64,000 nt of DNA from Tachypleus tridentatus (GCF_004210375.1 NC_134835.1:70338447-70402446); one strand, 5' to 3'. Numbered from the stretch's first letter, positions 34,490 through 46,532 are shown. Numbers and translations: made by a program. The notes: generated by a model from the letters alone, not told the origin.

Positions 34490-36900
34490 TGTTTGCTAAT
34501 CTTAGAACCACAAGTTTTTCTTCCATTCAGTTACTCTTTTATCCAATTAATTAAATTATCCCCTACGTCTAAAAGCTTTATATGTGGCATTTTTACAAAG
34601 GTTTTCTGCAAATCCAGATAATCAAATCTACACTCTTATCCTCATCTACAAACACAATAACATTTTCAAAGAAAGTCAACATATTTGTAATGCAAGATTT
34701 CCCTAATTGTGTTGACTATCCAATAAAATTTTAAACATTATTAAATTATTTTGAAACTTTTCTTTTATCAAACTTTCCAAAACCTTTAACACAAGTGGCA
34801 TAAGACTAATGAGTCTACAATTACTGGAACAATTTTTACTTTCAAAATTTTGGCACCTGCCCACTGTTCAAGGACTTACCAAAAACATTAGTAAGTGGCT
34901 CCCATATGCGTTCCTCAATCTTCTTCAAAACCCCTGAGAAAATATTACCTGACCCAGAAGAGTTATCTTTTAAACTTCCCATTTTTTTCTTAACGAGTTC
35001 AGAATTAATGAAATTATGTTATCTCATCCTCCCTCCATTTTCCAACTGTTCAAGATGAGCAATACTGCCTAAATCTTTACTAGGAAAAACTTAAGGAAAA
35101 AAACAGAAGTTAGTAACTCAGCTATTTCACAATCATTTGATACAAGCATTCCTTTACCATCCCAACCTGTTGTTTACCCTTAATTTACTTAAACAAATCT
35201 ATTATGTTAATTATTAGATTTTCAGCCAACTTTTGATGTCCTAATTTCCTGTTCCGTCAATATTCCTGAACTTCTATAAAATTCTAAATCTCCTATCATA
35301 TTAGTGAATTAAAATTTCTTAAATTTGTGATGCTTTTCCTTAATTTCATCTCTTATACCTTTATGAGCCAATCTGATGTTTTATTTGCAGCCACCCTTTT
35401 TTTTCTATAAGGAATGTTCATCTTGAATATTTAAAACATTATCTTAAAATTTTTCCACATCTGATCAGTGCCTTCAAAAACTCAGCTGCCCAATTCACAA
35501 CAGAATTTTTGTTGCAGCGCTTCAAAATTTACTTTTTAAGAAAATGTGTTACCAAAATATCATTAATTTTGAGTTCTATATGCAATAGAACATTGTATTG
35601 AATAGATCAATGATCAATTGCACTCAAATGTTTTACAATTTCTCTCTCTCAACAATTTCTATATTAGAAGTTAACAATAAATCTAAAATGGCATTGTTTT
35701 ATAGTGGATTTCTTGAACAAATTGGCGAAAAAAACCGTCTTAAACAGTTTCCAAAAACATTTCTCCCCACTGTGTGACTCTACCACTTCCTCTACATGTC
35801 TGAAATTAAAATCACTCACAATTAAGAGCTCATTAGCAGCTAAGTTTTTAATGTCACTATAAAGTTTCACACTAATTTCATCAGTATCACCTGGTGTCCA
35901 GTAACAAATTCCAACTAAAATCCTTTTCTCTTTACATTCGTCAATAGGAACTCAAATGGGTTCAGCCTTCTTGCTGTTATTTTTGATATGCTTAACTTCA
36001 ATAGGATGATAACTCACATTTTACATGCAAAGCCATTCCTCCTCTCTATTTAGTACTCTATGCCTATTAAATAACCTATCACCCTGTATTTCAAAGAACT
36101 TTCTGTTATGAGAATCATCTACATTTTTTTCATATTTCAGTTATTTCCATTATATCAGAACCATCCCGTTTTATAGGTGCCCTAAAATCATCTATTTTAT
36201 TTATTGTACTTTTAACATTATAATAGTAACAATTAAGCCGATCCCTAGAACTACTTCTATAGACATTTCCCAAACTAAACATATTTCTACATTTAATATT
36301 TTGGCATTTGGTTTAACCAGGCCATCACTGCTTTCTAGTCCTAGTTTAAATCTTCCCTTATAACTGAGTTAATAGCCCTTACAAACAAGCTGAACCCAAC
36401 CCTATTTAAATGTAAACCATCTATTTCAAAAAGCTCCCTCCTCCCATTGAAATGATCCCATAAGTCCAACCAGCATATATGCTCATCCCTACATACCAAT
36501 ATAAGCCTAGCATTCAGTCCTTCTGGCCTGCTTGTAATTTCAACCCCACAATTAATTCTCGGTAGTATCCCTGACACAATTAAGTTATGGCCTTTTTCTT
36601 TAAATTCCTTTAGCAACTCCTTGTACTTATTAATTACCTTTTCTGACCTATATTCCCCTACATCATTAGCAGTTAAGTGTGCAATAAAAATGCATCATTG
36701 CTAGCCTCCTTTGATATATCTCATGTTTTGTCAGTTATATCCTTCATCCATGCCTCTGGGTAGCATAATCTAATTTTTTGTCCGTATTTACTCCACAGAC
36801 TATTCTATCCAAATGCCTTGTGAAGTAATCACCTATAACCACAACATCCTTAACTTTATTATCTACATTTTTCTCTGATCCTTTTGTTTCTCCTTCTCCC
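34490..36900 (-). mobile_element. CR1-clade LINE, decayed and truncated
   Basis: Minus-strand LINE with parts in correct order. (1) An ORF1 SGNH/esterase-like domain at 36341-36900: VVVIGD start, SGILPRINC, WDHFNGR and DGLHLNRVGF, the last supplying the Asp-x-x-His pair. (2) An apurinic-type endonuclease from about 36245: CYYYNVKSTINKIDDFRA, then LIVSDFNFRHVEE at 35664-35870. (3) Reverse transcriptase: NIFSGVLKKIEERIWEPLT and SLNSGQVPKF at about 34850-34970, with remnants of later RT motifs to about 34490. The 3' RT, thumb and 3' UTR are absent. Many breaks; an old copy. Confidence 0.82.
36341..36616 (-). pseudogene. CR1 ORF1 esterase-like domain, C-terminal part
   Basis: 91 codons are still open: SGILPRINCGVEITSRPEG, WLDLWDHFNGRRELF and DGLHLNRVGFSLFVRAI. 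This matches the C-terminal half of the SGNH-hydrolase-like domain found in ORF1 of CR1/L2-type retrotransposons. The N-terminal half continues upstream to about 36900, where the nucleophile motif reads GDY instead of GDS. It stops just before the endonuclease region begins. Confidence 0.75.
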
Positions 36901-37206
36901 TAATAGATCTTCATCTGCACAAACCAAGGGCTGAAATGTGTTGCTCAATAGAAAAGACTCACTACTCTTAAAAACACTACATTTAGTTTTAGCTCTCATA
37001 ATACTATTTCTAGCTTCCTGAAAGTAAATATAACATATTTACTAATAATTCAGCCTGATTTATAACATGCCTATAAACTGAAGGTAAACTAATGGCTCTA
37101 TACCAGAACTCGATAAATAGTTTTAGATCTAGGAGCCAGTCCAAAAACTGAAGAGCAGGTGTGCCTAACCTAACTTCACTCACTACTGTTTGCACTAGGA
37201 AATCGG

Positions 37207-37255
37207 AGCTGCACTAGTGTCTCGATTATCTGCACTTCCATTATCCGCGGTTTTT
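37207..37255 (+). mobile_element. pogo/Tigger-like terminal sequence (fragment)
   Basis: GTGTCTCGATTATCTGCAC followed by TTCCATTATCCGCGGTTTTT resembles the inverted-repeat ends of Tigger/pogo-type elements (..CTCGATTATCCG..). The other end was not found. Confidence 0.35.
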
Positions 37256-38040
37256 TATTTTTCCCAAATTTTCTCAAAATAATTTTGCCATTACAATCCT
37301 AGAAAATAGTTTACATGTTTTGTCAAAACTGTCTCTCGGAATTTCGTAGTTTTTATTTTTGTTTGTTATTTTTGCAAATGTTTAGGTGTTTCATGATATC
37401 CATGGGGTTTTGCATACAGTATCTGATGCGCATTTAAATCGTAAGTCAGCTGAGCTTTGCCTCTTATTTTTAGCTGTTAAGACAGGAAAACAAAATATTT
37501 GTAGCTTGGTTAACTTTATTTGGTTACTGATTAAATCACAGTTTACACAGTTTCACTCAGCTTCAGTTGTCTTCTGCTGTTCTATGTTCTATGTTTGTTA
37601 ATGGATATTAACCACAGATTCATGTTTAGGTTGTGTTAGGGTGTTGCCCAGTTACCCATTGTTCTATTCCTTACAGATAACTGGTATCTTCAGCCTGTTT
37701 TAAAAATGCATTTTTTAAAATAATTCCCAAGCATAGATTTGCACTAATTGTTGACATTTTTCTTAGGTGTTGATAGAGTGCGAATACACTTTCATGTCTA
37801 TAGCAGAAAAAGTGCTGAAATTTAAAGACTATTTACGCCCATGTTAACGGTTAAATTCAACTAAAACGACGAAATATTATAAGAGGTACTGTATGAGTCT
37901 AAACATGCGCCTAGATTAGTTGACATGAAAGAAAGAAAGAAAAAACAAAATGGCGGAAAATTAGTAACGTGATAAAAAGAAATGAAGAAGCGCTTAATTC
38001 ACCATCAAAATAATAGTAAAAAAGTCGATTTAGGACTCGA
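37256..38040. other. Intergenic, nothing recognised
   Basis: Could be interior of the pogo-like remnant, but no transposase frame is recognisable; the 71-codon frame at 37386-37601 lacks motifs. Confidence 0.4.
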
Positions 38041-38176
38041 CATGTTTATCATTTTAAGGAATATATGTTTGGTAGTTTCTAAAATATTTTTAAAGTTCCA
38101 ACTTCACTTTACAATCTTTCTTGTAAAGAAAATATATATATATATATGTATATAAAAATACTTTCCTGATTAATTT
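38041..38176 (+). repeat. 136 bp duplicated segment, copy 1
   Basis: Nearly identical (about four mismatches in 136 bases) to 40905-41040 in the same orientation. Contains a perfect hairpin CTTTACAA..TTGTAAAG and an (AT)n run. Sharp ends at CATGTTTATC and GATTAATTT. Confidence 0.93.
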
Positions 38177-38522
38177 CTCGAAGAATGTAAAAATAGTTCC
38201 AGAATTTCAAAAATCCAAAACTGTTCTAGATTCGAATTCTATTTAGCATAGCCATACGCACGAATGATATTGGAGAAAATACCAGGCAAAACAATGAAAT
38301 TTTTAATCGCCTGATCTAAATTAAAATCAAGTAAATAAGATAATACTTAAACACGAAGAGACTATCAACTTGTCTTTACATTTTATTTGTGTAATAAAAC
38401 AATGTATTTAACCTAATTTTCGATTTACCAGTAAGATGAATAATAGTTAAGTTTAAAAGTACTGTTACAAGTCCTAAGCCTAATCTAACGTTGTAGTATT
38501 AAATTACACCGTTAAACTGTAA

Positions 38523-38775
38523 GATAAAAGTTTAACTTTTCTATTTCTATTTACTAATTTTAATAAATCTAGTTATTCTTTTATTATTTAACCCATACTA
38601 TTATAACTTATATAGATTTATATTATAGTTTGTAATAGTATGGGTTAAGTAATAAAAGTTGAGCTTTTCTATTTGTATTTACTAATTTTAATAAATGTAA
38701 TTATTTTTTTATTATTTAACCCATACTATTACAAATTATAATATAAATCTATATTAGTTATAATAGTAGCGTCTG
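38523..38775. repeat. 129 bp tandem duplication with an inverted 45 bp core
   Basis: Units start at 38523 and 38652 (ATAAAAGTT..CTTTTCTATTT). Each ends in a 45 bp core bounded by TACTATTA..TAATAGTA: core 1 at 38596-38640 and core 2 at 38725-38769. Core 2 is the reverse complement of core 1 (about two mismatches), while the flanking parts keep the same orientation. Core 1 is also enclosed in a perfect 15 bp inverted repeat, TAACCCATACTATTA (38589-38603) with 38633-38647. Confidence 0.9.
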
Positions 38776-39055
38776 TTGTATCTCCATGTAACTATTTCGC
38801 AGTGGATGAATCTTCACCAAAACTGATATGGAGGCTTATAGGGTCCGTGTGGAAGGTACATAAGTATTTTCTGTTTTGTGGTTTTTATGGACGTTCTTGC
38901 GTGTTGTTTTTTTAAACACTGATTCGCCTCCTGTTGATGGCTCTTCCCCAAATTTGGCATGAAGGTTTGTTGGGTTGATGCGAAGATAGATGTAAATATG
39001 TTAATCCGCATTTTGTGTTTTGTAGTTTTTACGGACGTTTTTTGTTCTTTTACAA
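38725..39055 (-). repeat. Unclassified dispersed repeat R1, copy 2
   Basis: Reverse copy of the repeat at 28755-29050: CTTCACCAAAACTGATATGG, CTTCCCCAAATTTGGCATGA and CGCATTTTGTGTTTTG. Its terminal part runs into the 45 bp core of the neighbouring duplication, so the core may derive from the R1 end. An 87-codon reverse frame here is a repeat artefact. Confidence 0.7.
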
Positions 39056-39295
39056 TTAAATATGAAGGAAGCAACATTTTAAGTCTTAAGACAGCCTTTC
39101 ATTAATCACGAATTTTCATAAGTCCAGCTGGTATTATTAATATTCAAAATTATATAACAGTTTACCAGTTTAACTTTCCAACGTCTTCTTTCTTCCGTAG
39201 CCAGTAAATCATTATTATTTTATTTTAACAACTTCTCTTGAACTCTAAAGATTCTGAAACACTTTGATGCACAAGTAAACTAATGTATATATTAA

Positions 39296-39345
39296 GGACC
39301 GGCATGACCAGGTAGTTAAGGCACTCGACTTGCTATCAATGGGAA
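39296..39345 (+). repeat. SINE family A, isolated head
   Basis: GGACCGGCATGACCAGGTAG and TTAAGGCACTCGACTTG, after which the match ends before the B-box. About 100 bp downstream is a complete family A copy. Confidence 0.6.
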
Positions 39346-39448
39346 AAATGGAATCCTGCGCTCTCGTAATTATAAATTATAGTTCTAAAATGAAATATTT
39401 ATTTGTATCAAAGTTTGTTAGTTCAAAAAGCACCTTACTTATATGTGT

Positions 39449-39710
39449 GGGCCCGACATGGCCAAGTGGGTTAAGGCGTTCGACTCGTAATCTGAGGGTC
39501 GCAGGTTCGAATCCCCCAACACCAAACATGCTTGCCCTTTCACCCCTCTGAGTGACGTTATAATGTGATGGTCAATCTCATTCATTGGTAAAAGCGTAGC
39601 TCAAGAGTTGGCGGTGGGTGTGATGACTAGTTGCCTTCCCTCTAGTCTTACACTTCTAAATTAGGGAGGGGTAGCGCAGACAGTCCTCCTGTAGCTTTGC
39701 GCGAAATTCA
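39449..39710 (+). repeat. SINE family A, full length
   Basis: GGCCCGACATGGCCAAGTGG head, GGTTCGAATCCC B-box, body and tail GTAGCTTTGCGCGAAATTC all present; a few short deletions in the body. Confidence 0.92.
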
Positions 39711-40545
39711 ATACGCTCACTTGAACTCTGCTTTACGTAGAAAACTAATACAGACAATGTGAGGGAGTTTCTGGGATCTTAAACACACACATAAATAAAT
39801 ATTTAAAAACAATATTGTAAGACTTTTGCTGATGTTCCATCTGGATATATGTGAGATTTGGTTCTGTTTATTACTATATATTTAGTAAAAAGTGAGCTTG
39901 TATTTTGTGTGCATTTATTCTATTTCTACATTTATTGTAAACAACTTTCTAGTTCACTTTCATCTTACCTGAGTGACCTTCCAGGAACATTTTAGCCCTT
40001 TTGTTTTTATAGGTAGGCTACACCATACAGATCATGATTCGTCATTCTGAGCCCACTTGTTAAGTTTGGTCCTGCTAGATCAAAAAACTGCGGGCATACA
40101 AGTTGATTTAATATATGGTAACGTAGTAGCTGTAGGCTTAAACACAAGTGTAAGATCAAAAAGAAAAAAATCAAGAATTATTTGTAGATAAACACTCAAA
40201 ACACTTTTACCTCTAAGGTATCAGTTTAGATTCTAAAGGTTGTTTCATCGTATTCGTAGCATATTTATATTTACATCTTAAAATATCCTTATCCTCACTC
40301 CTTTTTATAGTTTATTTTTACTAAATATCACTCAACTTTAACGTTATTTCAATGTTATATTTTTTATATTTTTTACTGCCTGTTCATTATTACCGTTTTT
40401 CAATTTTCTTTAATACGTATTTCTTTCAACATCACTTCATGTATGTTCTTATTTATAAAAATAACTTTACTTATTTTTCTACGTCTTACTGTTTTGTTCC
40501 TGCTATTCTGTATACATGTGTCCATAACACCTTACACAGTCTCAA
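39711..40545. other. Intergenic, nothing recognised
   Basis: AT-rich, with no gene or repeat family recognised. Confidence 0.5.
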
Positions 40546-40771
40546 TGGCCTTTCATGGCATAGCGGTTAGAGCCCTCGACTTGCAGTATGCAGGTCGCAA
40601 GTTTGAATCCCTTCACTTAATATGCTCACCCTTTCAGCTAGGGGGCGTTGTAAATTGCGTATCATTTCCACTATCGTTGGTGAAAGAATAGCCTAATAAT
40701 TGGCGGTGGGTGTGTTTTTTACTGCTTTTTCTCTAGTATTTCACTGCTAAATTAGGAATGGCTACCTGTAC
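40546..40771 (+). repeat. SINE family A, variant head (A2), 3'-truncated
   Basis: TGGCCTTTCATGGCATAGCG head, AGTATGCAGGTCGCAAG, B-box-like GTTTGAATCCC, junction CACTTAATATGCTCACCC. The body then follows family A up to CTAAATTAGGAATGGCTA, where it stops before the tail. Confidence 0.8.
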
Positions 40772-40904
40772 AGGAAGAGGGCGCCACAAGATACATCTTC
40801 CCGAGAATCACTGATAATGCATCAACGTCTAAAGTTTCACAACGATTGTATGCGGCCTCAGTCCTCAAAATAAAAAATAAAAAGCACATAAATCCTTCTC
40901 AATG

Positions 40905-41040
40905 CATGTTTATCATTTTAAGGAATATATGTTTGGTAATTTCCAAAAAATTTGTAAAGTTCCAACTTCACTTTACAATCTTTCTTGTAAAGAAAATATA
41001 TATATATATATGTATATAAAAATACTTTCCTGATTAATTT
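40905..41040 (+). repeat. 136 bp duplicated segment, copy 2
   Basis: Direct-orientation copy of 38041-38176, about 2.86 kb away. Flanks are unrelated, so this is a short mobile or copied unit rather than part of a larger duplication. Confidence 0.93.
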
Positions 41041-43960
41041 TAACCCTAATTACTTTTCAGTGGCCCACGATGGTATTTTACTAAATTTTTCATTGAGAAG
41101 CAAAGAAACAGATAATGCTGCCAATACCAATAATAAAGGTATTTAGGCGAATTTTGGGAAGTAATATATAAAAAAGTCCTTAAAAATCTTATGGGTGCTC
41201 GAGGACTCGACAATTCTCCTTCGCCCAAGACGAGAGAGATAAGGATAATACGGAATGCCAACTGCTTTTATACATTCCCACTTGTAAAGGTTACTGAATT
41301 GTTTATAAAAAATTTGAAACACCTGTATACCAGTCGTAAAAGCTTCTAAATATAAATTTCTAAGACAGACGCGTTCCTTTACAACTTATGAAATTGTTTA
41401 ACATGATATCCGATGAAAAACGTGTAAGCAAGCTTACAGGAATCTTTCTTTCGTTAACATGAAAGAGCAGACCACGTGGTTGAAATTTCTAAAGTTGTAT
41501 CACTCGCTACTTAGTAACACTTGTAACCCCAGTGTCATTCGATATATTTATCTCATCTTCAGTTCTTCTTTCCCTGCGTGTGTACACTACAATGTTACAT
41601 TGCTAATAGTCATGATGCTGATAAAATAAGAGCTCACAATTTTAAAAATGATAATTTTGAGATCATTTTAAATCATCTCTTCCCAAAAATTCAAATTGTT
41701 ATTTATCTGTTTTAGCTACCATGGAATGAATAATAACTTGGTTTGTCTTTTACAAAGCGAAATGCTTAGATTTTAAAGAATACTTCTTCAAATACTTCAA
41801 GGAAACTAAAAGGTTTATTATAAAAATATGTTAAGTTTTAGCTTTAGCGAGAAAAATGCATTCACTCTAAAGCAGTGGACATAAAAAAAAGAAAACGTAT
41901 TCGCTTTCAGTAAACTGTATTCCATAAATTATCTTCCATAATGTTAAATTACCGTTCAATACTTATACAGCTTTTTTTTTTTCTGGAGGTAGAAAATGAC
42001 ATTTAATGAAATGTTTAATGCAAGAAAGAGTAAATGTATTTTATATACTCTCCTGATTCTAATTTTCTGATGTTTTGGCAGTAAAAAATGACTGTTTCTT
42101 TCTAAGTGTTTCCTTTTTCTCTTACCAAGTAAGACTAATTGGATATTTGTCTTCAAAGAGGCGGATGCAGATTCTGGATTATTTTTTTATCAAACTTTAT
42201 AAACTACCTTATATAAGTGAGGCCAATATTAACCGGCAGTGTAATGAGAAAAAATGTTTTGAAAAAAATCTGTGGTATTCACTGTTGGTGTTTAACAATA
42301 TAAGTTATTCAATTGAAAAGAAAGACATCATCGTCTTCATCCATGTCATCATTAGAGTTTTATAATCACTGACGGTAATAACCATATCACACAATTACCA
42401 GCATATTCTTAAAGAGCTATCAGAAATAAACAAGAAATAAAGTGTTCATAAAATGTTTCGTGCAATAATACTTGGTGTTTGACAGACAAGAAGTCGGTGT
42501 AATGAGGATTCGTTATAGTGACACATAAAGGTTTGACAGTCTAACAAGTAATGATTAGAAAAATAGCTTCTGTTTGAAAGTAATAAAGTTCTGAAAAGTC
42601 ATGCCAGTTAAACCATGCATATTCAACATCTCGTGTGTAATAGTGTATCACATAGAAACGTATAGAGCTTGAGCATGCATTAGTTTAATAGTGAATTCAG
42701 TTTAGTACATATCGAGAACTAGTTTGAATGTAATGACATGTTTTGTTGGGTTATTTATCGTGCAGAGAGACTCAGAGCATAGACGTGCATTAATTCAATT
42801 ATGCATAAAGTACTCGGTTCATTTTCAAAACCTATGTTAATCAACTTCGGTGGGCAAGAACCTGTTCTGAGTTCGATACTATCTCGTTCTAATAGTTTAT
42901 GTATAAACAGAAAGAAAACACAGGCCTAAACTACACCAATGATAACCTGTTCGGGTCAAATTCAGTGTTAAGCAAAGATTATAGGATAAAATGCACAGTG
43001 AGAGAAAGTGATTCGATTGTTTCAGATTTCTGTAGACCAAACAAAATTTACTTATTTCTAATAGATATAAGTTGGCAATATCTTTGGTTAGATATTCATG
43101 TAAAGCTACACAACAAACATGTTTATTTATGATTTCAAACCTTCGCTTTTTAAATAATTATTCCCTGTAAACCAGCAGTAAATTTACTGACCTACTATAT
43201 AAAATACAAGGTTTCATTCCAGTTGGAGGACAGAGAGTTTATTGTTTAGCTCTGTGTTGTAACAAGCAAACAAACAACTTAAACAGTAATATTAATCAAG
43301 TTGAATAAAGAATTTTACTACACAAAAGCCTGTGTAGCTGTTGAATATTAGTTAATATTGGTTCATTGAATTTACTTGGTGTAGAACAACAATTATTCAT
43401 GAACCAAGTGTGAAACTAGATATAAAATAAATTAAATTGAACCTTAGGAGAAATAATATTTATGAAAACATATTTTGGTAACGACATATTTCAGTCAACT
43501 GTTACCGTTCAACCTGTGTTAAGAGTCGCAAAGCAGCTAACGCTGAATAATTTTTTAGTTTCTTCTTCTATCGGGTTGTTACCGTGCGTACTTAAACTGA
43601 ACATGTTGACAGCTGTTAATATATAGGTCATTTGAAATAAAAGGAACAAATATAGAGATACAATAATAAGTAGCAAAACAGCTTTTAAATACATATACTC
43701 TGATTTTATCATCTTCTGGTATTCTGTAACTGTGATAGTATCAAGCATTTACATGACTGAACTAAAGTTTTGTGTTTCATTATAAGCGTAACGATGTATA
43801 CAGAAGATAAAATGTCGTGTAATGGGGAAAACATTAAACATTTGTAAATATATAAACATAGCTGTCAGATAACAAGAAAACAAAACGAAGTTGACTCGAT
43901 AATTGAGGCATGTGCTCTTTCTTGGAGGAATCTTTGGTCATCTAACGAAAAGTTTAGTTT
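41041..43960. other. Intergenic, nothing recognised
   Basis: Several 66-96 codon frames (41046-41261 reverse, 42075-42365, 42899-43132, 43509-43748 reverse) have no motif, splice context or compositional support. No repeat family recognised. Confidence 0.45.
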
Positions 43961-44222
43961 GATTTGTTTTGAATTTCGCGCGAAGCTACTCGAGGGCTAT
44001 CTGCGCTAGCCATTCGTAATTTAGCAGTGTAAGACTAAAGGGAAGGCAGCTAGTCATCACCACCCACCACCAACTCTTGGACTACTCTTTTACCCACAAA
44101 GTGGGATTGAGTGTGACATTATAACGCCCCCACGGTTGAAAGGGCAAGCATGTTTGGTGTGACGGGGATTCGAACCAGCGACCCTCAGATTAAGAGTCGA
44201 GTGCCTTAACCACCTGGTCATA
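43961..44222 (-). repeat. SINE family A, near full length
   Basis: Inverted copy: TTTTGAATTTCGCGCGAAG, CTCTTTTACCCACAAAG, B-box GGGATTCGAACC, CTTAACCACCTGGTCA. The first few bases of the head are lost. Confidence 0.9.
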
Positions 44223-45566
44223 ATGAAAAGAAACAAAATAATTTGTTGCTTTAAATATTGTATTCTGACATATCTGGCAAAAAAAATTAAAGTCTACAAA
44301 AATTAAGGATATTTTATAGCTAAAACACGTTAAGAAGGTTAATAAATTATAACCTTTAAAAGCTTAGATACTGCAACTTTTAAGTTCTCTGTAGACAACC
44401 TAAAACGTTCTTTCTAAATGGTTTTTTTTCAGCTTTTGATAAGCTTTGCCAAACCCTCACCCCTGCGCTCTTACCCTGAAACTTTCTTTAAATAACACTG
44501 TTGATTCGATTTTATACGCACACTGGGTTGTTTTATACGTATTGTGCATTCGATTAATATTATTGTTATATTGAGTGGAGAATAACAAATAATCCATCAT
44601 TGTATGCATTGTTACAGATACATTAAGATTCTTGCTTAACATTCAAATTAACCTAATGTAAAAGTCAGTACGTTTGTTGAAATATATAATATTCGATTTT
44701 TATAAAATGTGACAGTAAATAATTGTAGATATTGTTGGACTGACCCATATAACAAGCTTTAATATGATAACTAATCTAACAGATTTAAATAATCCTGTAC
44801 TGGTAACATATATTATGTGAATAAACTACTTACTTCTGGACTATTTACACGCACTGTTATACAACGAACCAGTTTTTAGTAAAGAACACTCGCACCAGAA
44901 AAATTACGAAAGAACGTCACTGTTTAATGACGATAACAACAGAAGTTTGCTGTTGTTTACTCGAAGCGGTGCAGATAAGAGTTTAACTAACGAGGTATAA
45001 AGAAGAAAAACATCAACAACCTTCACACGAAACTTCTCAGTGGAAGTTATGTATGTTCTTACTGATTAAGCCACTGATATTTTCTTTCAAAGTCTGTTTC
45101 CCGTTTTTATATACGTAAAGTGCGTGACTTTGGTTTTGTCAGAAAAGAATCAATACAATTTTTGATTTGCTAAGCCCTTTAATATCCATTAAAAATCTCT
45201 TCGTTAAAGGTCGTTGACCTTGGAACATAATGTTGGTACCACGTGTTTCACAGAGACGAGCAAGAAGAGTGTATTTTTCTCTATGCGGATTATTTGGTAT
45301 TACAACTATTAGAGATACGAGGTACGTAAAGCAATGGTTTTATGAGCTGTTAATGTTCAGTTAATTTTTTTAGGTGCATTCATACACATAAAGAATGTTG
45401 TTTCTTTAAACTTGGTGTGAACCTCAGTATTTACACCAAATTGTGCTACCCTATGATTACCGTGGTTTATGTAACTGACGATAGTTTGGTAACCGTATAA
45501 CACCAATAACGATGATTTAGTCGTAACTGTTTTAAAACAGGATTGTAAGTTTAAAAATGTAAAACT
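44223..45566. other. Intergenic, nothing recognised
   Basis: AT-rich; no gene or repeat family recognised. Confidence 0.5.
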
Positions 45567-45824
45567 ATGGACTTTCATATGGAGATAGCTAAGAAGTAGC
45601 TTTATATATCTGCTAATAATTGTTATTGAAGCGTGGACTTTCATAGGAAGATAGCTAAGAAGTAGCTTAATATGTCCGATAATAATTGTTACCAAGGCGT
45701 AGATTTTCATAAGATAGCTAAGAAGTAGCTTAATATGTCCGATAATAATTGTTACCAAGGCGTAGATTTTCATAAGAAGATAGTTAAGAAGTAGCTTAAT
45801 ATATTTGCTAATAATAATAATTTC
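45567..45824. repeat. Tandem array, 63-66 bp unit, four copies
   Basis: Units of the form GTRGAYTTTCATA..AGATAGCTAAGAAGTAG followed by CTTAATATGTCCGATAATAA. Copies 2 and 3 are the most alike. Because the unit is a multiple of three, the reverse strand shows a repetitive 138-codon frame (45357-45773); this is an artefact of the array. Confidence 0.92.
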
Positions 45825-46019
45825 TAACCCTAAAAGATGTTATGGTGTTTAGAAATTGACCTACTTACGTGTTGTTATGCATACTTTTCAATATCTTCAC
45901 TTTCATTTTTATCATGTACTAGTACTCTTTCATTTCCTGAATGTATACATCTAATATACCTTTATATACTAATAAACGTATAATTATTATACTTTTATTT
46001 AATTCTAAATATATCATTA

Positions 46020-46450
46020 CTACAATTTAATTTACTATTAAATATACACATAATATATAAATAAACTTCATATTATACTGTGCTTTAATTTACTATCAAA
46101 CACACACACACAATATATGCATATATACATAAACTTCATATTATACTGTGCTTAATTTACTATCAAACACACACACACAATATATGCATATATACATAAA
46201 CTTCATATTATACTGTGCTTTAATTTACTATCAAACACACACACACAATATATGCATATATACATAAACTTCATATTATACTGTGCTTTAATTTACTATC
46301 AAACACACACACACAATATATGCATATATACATAAACTTCATATTATACTGTGCTTAATTTACTATCAAACACACACACACACACAATATATGCATATAT
46401 ACATAAACTTCATATTATACTGTGCTTAATTTACTACCAAATATACAAGT
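46020..46450. repeat. Tandem array, ~68 bp unit with internal CA run
   Basis: Unit AAACTTCATATTATACTGTG, then CTTTAATTTACTATCAAA, then (CA)n and ATATATGCATATATACAT. Units start at 46063, 46131, 46198, 46266, 46334 and 46405 (partial), with a degenerate unit before. The copies are nearly identical, pointing to recent expansion. A further (CA)n run follows near 46511-46532. Confidence 0.95.
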
Positions 46451-46532
46451 ATATCTCCATATACTAATAATATATATATATAAACACACACAGCAAGCCT
46501 CCATTTCCGACCACACACACACACACACACAC

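Noticed and set aside
38041-41040. LTR retrotransposon with 136 bp terminal repeats
   Set aside because: No TG..CA ends, no primer-binding site, no coding remnants between; interior consists of SINEs and R1.
45357-45773. 138-codon hydrophobic repetitive frame, reverse strand
   Set aside because: Most of it reads through the 63-66 bp tandem array; no domain or transcript signal.
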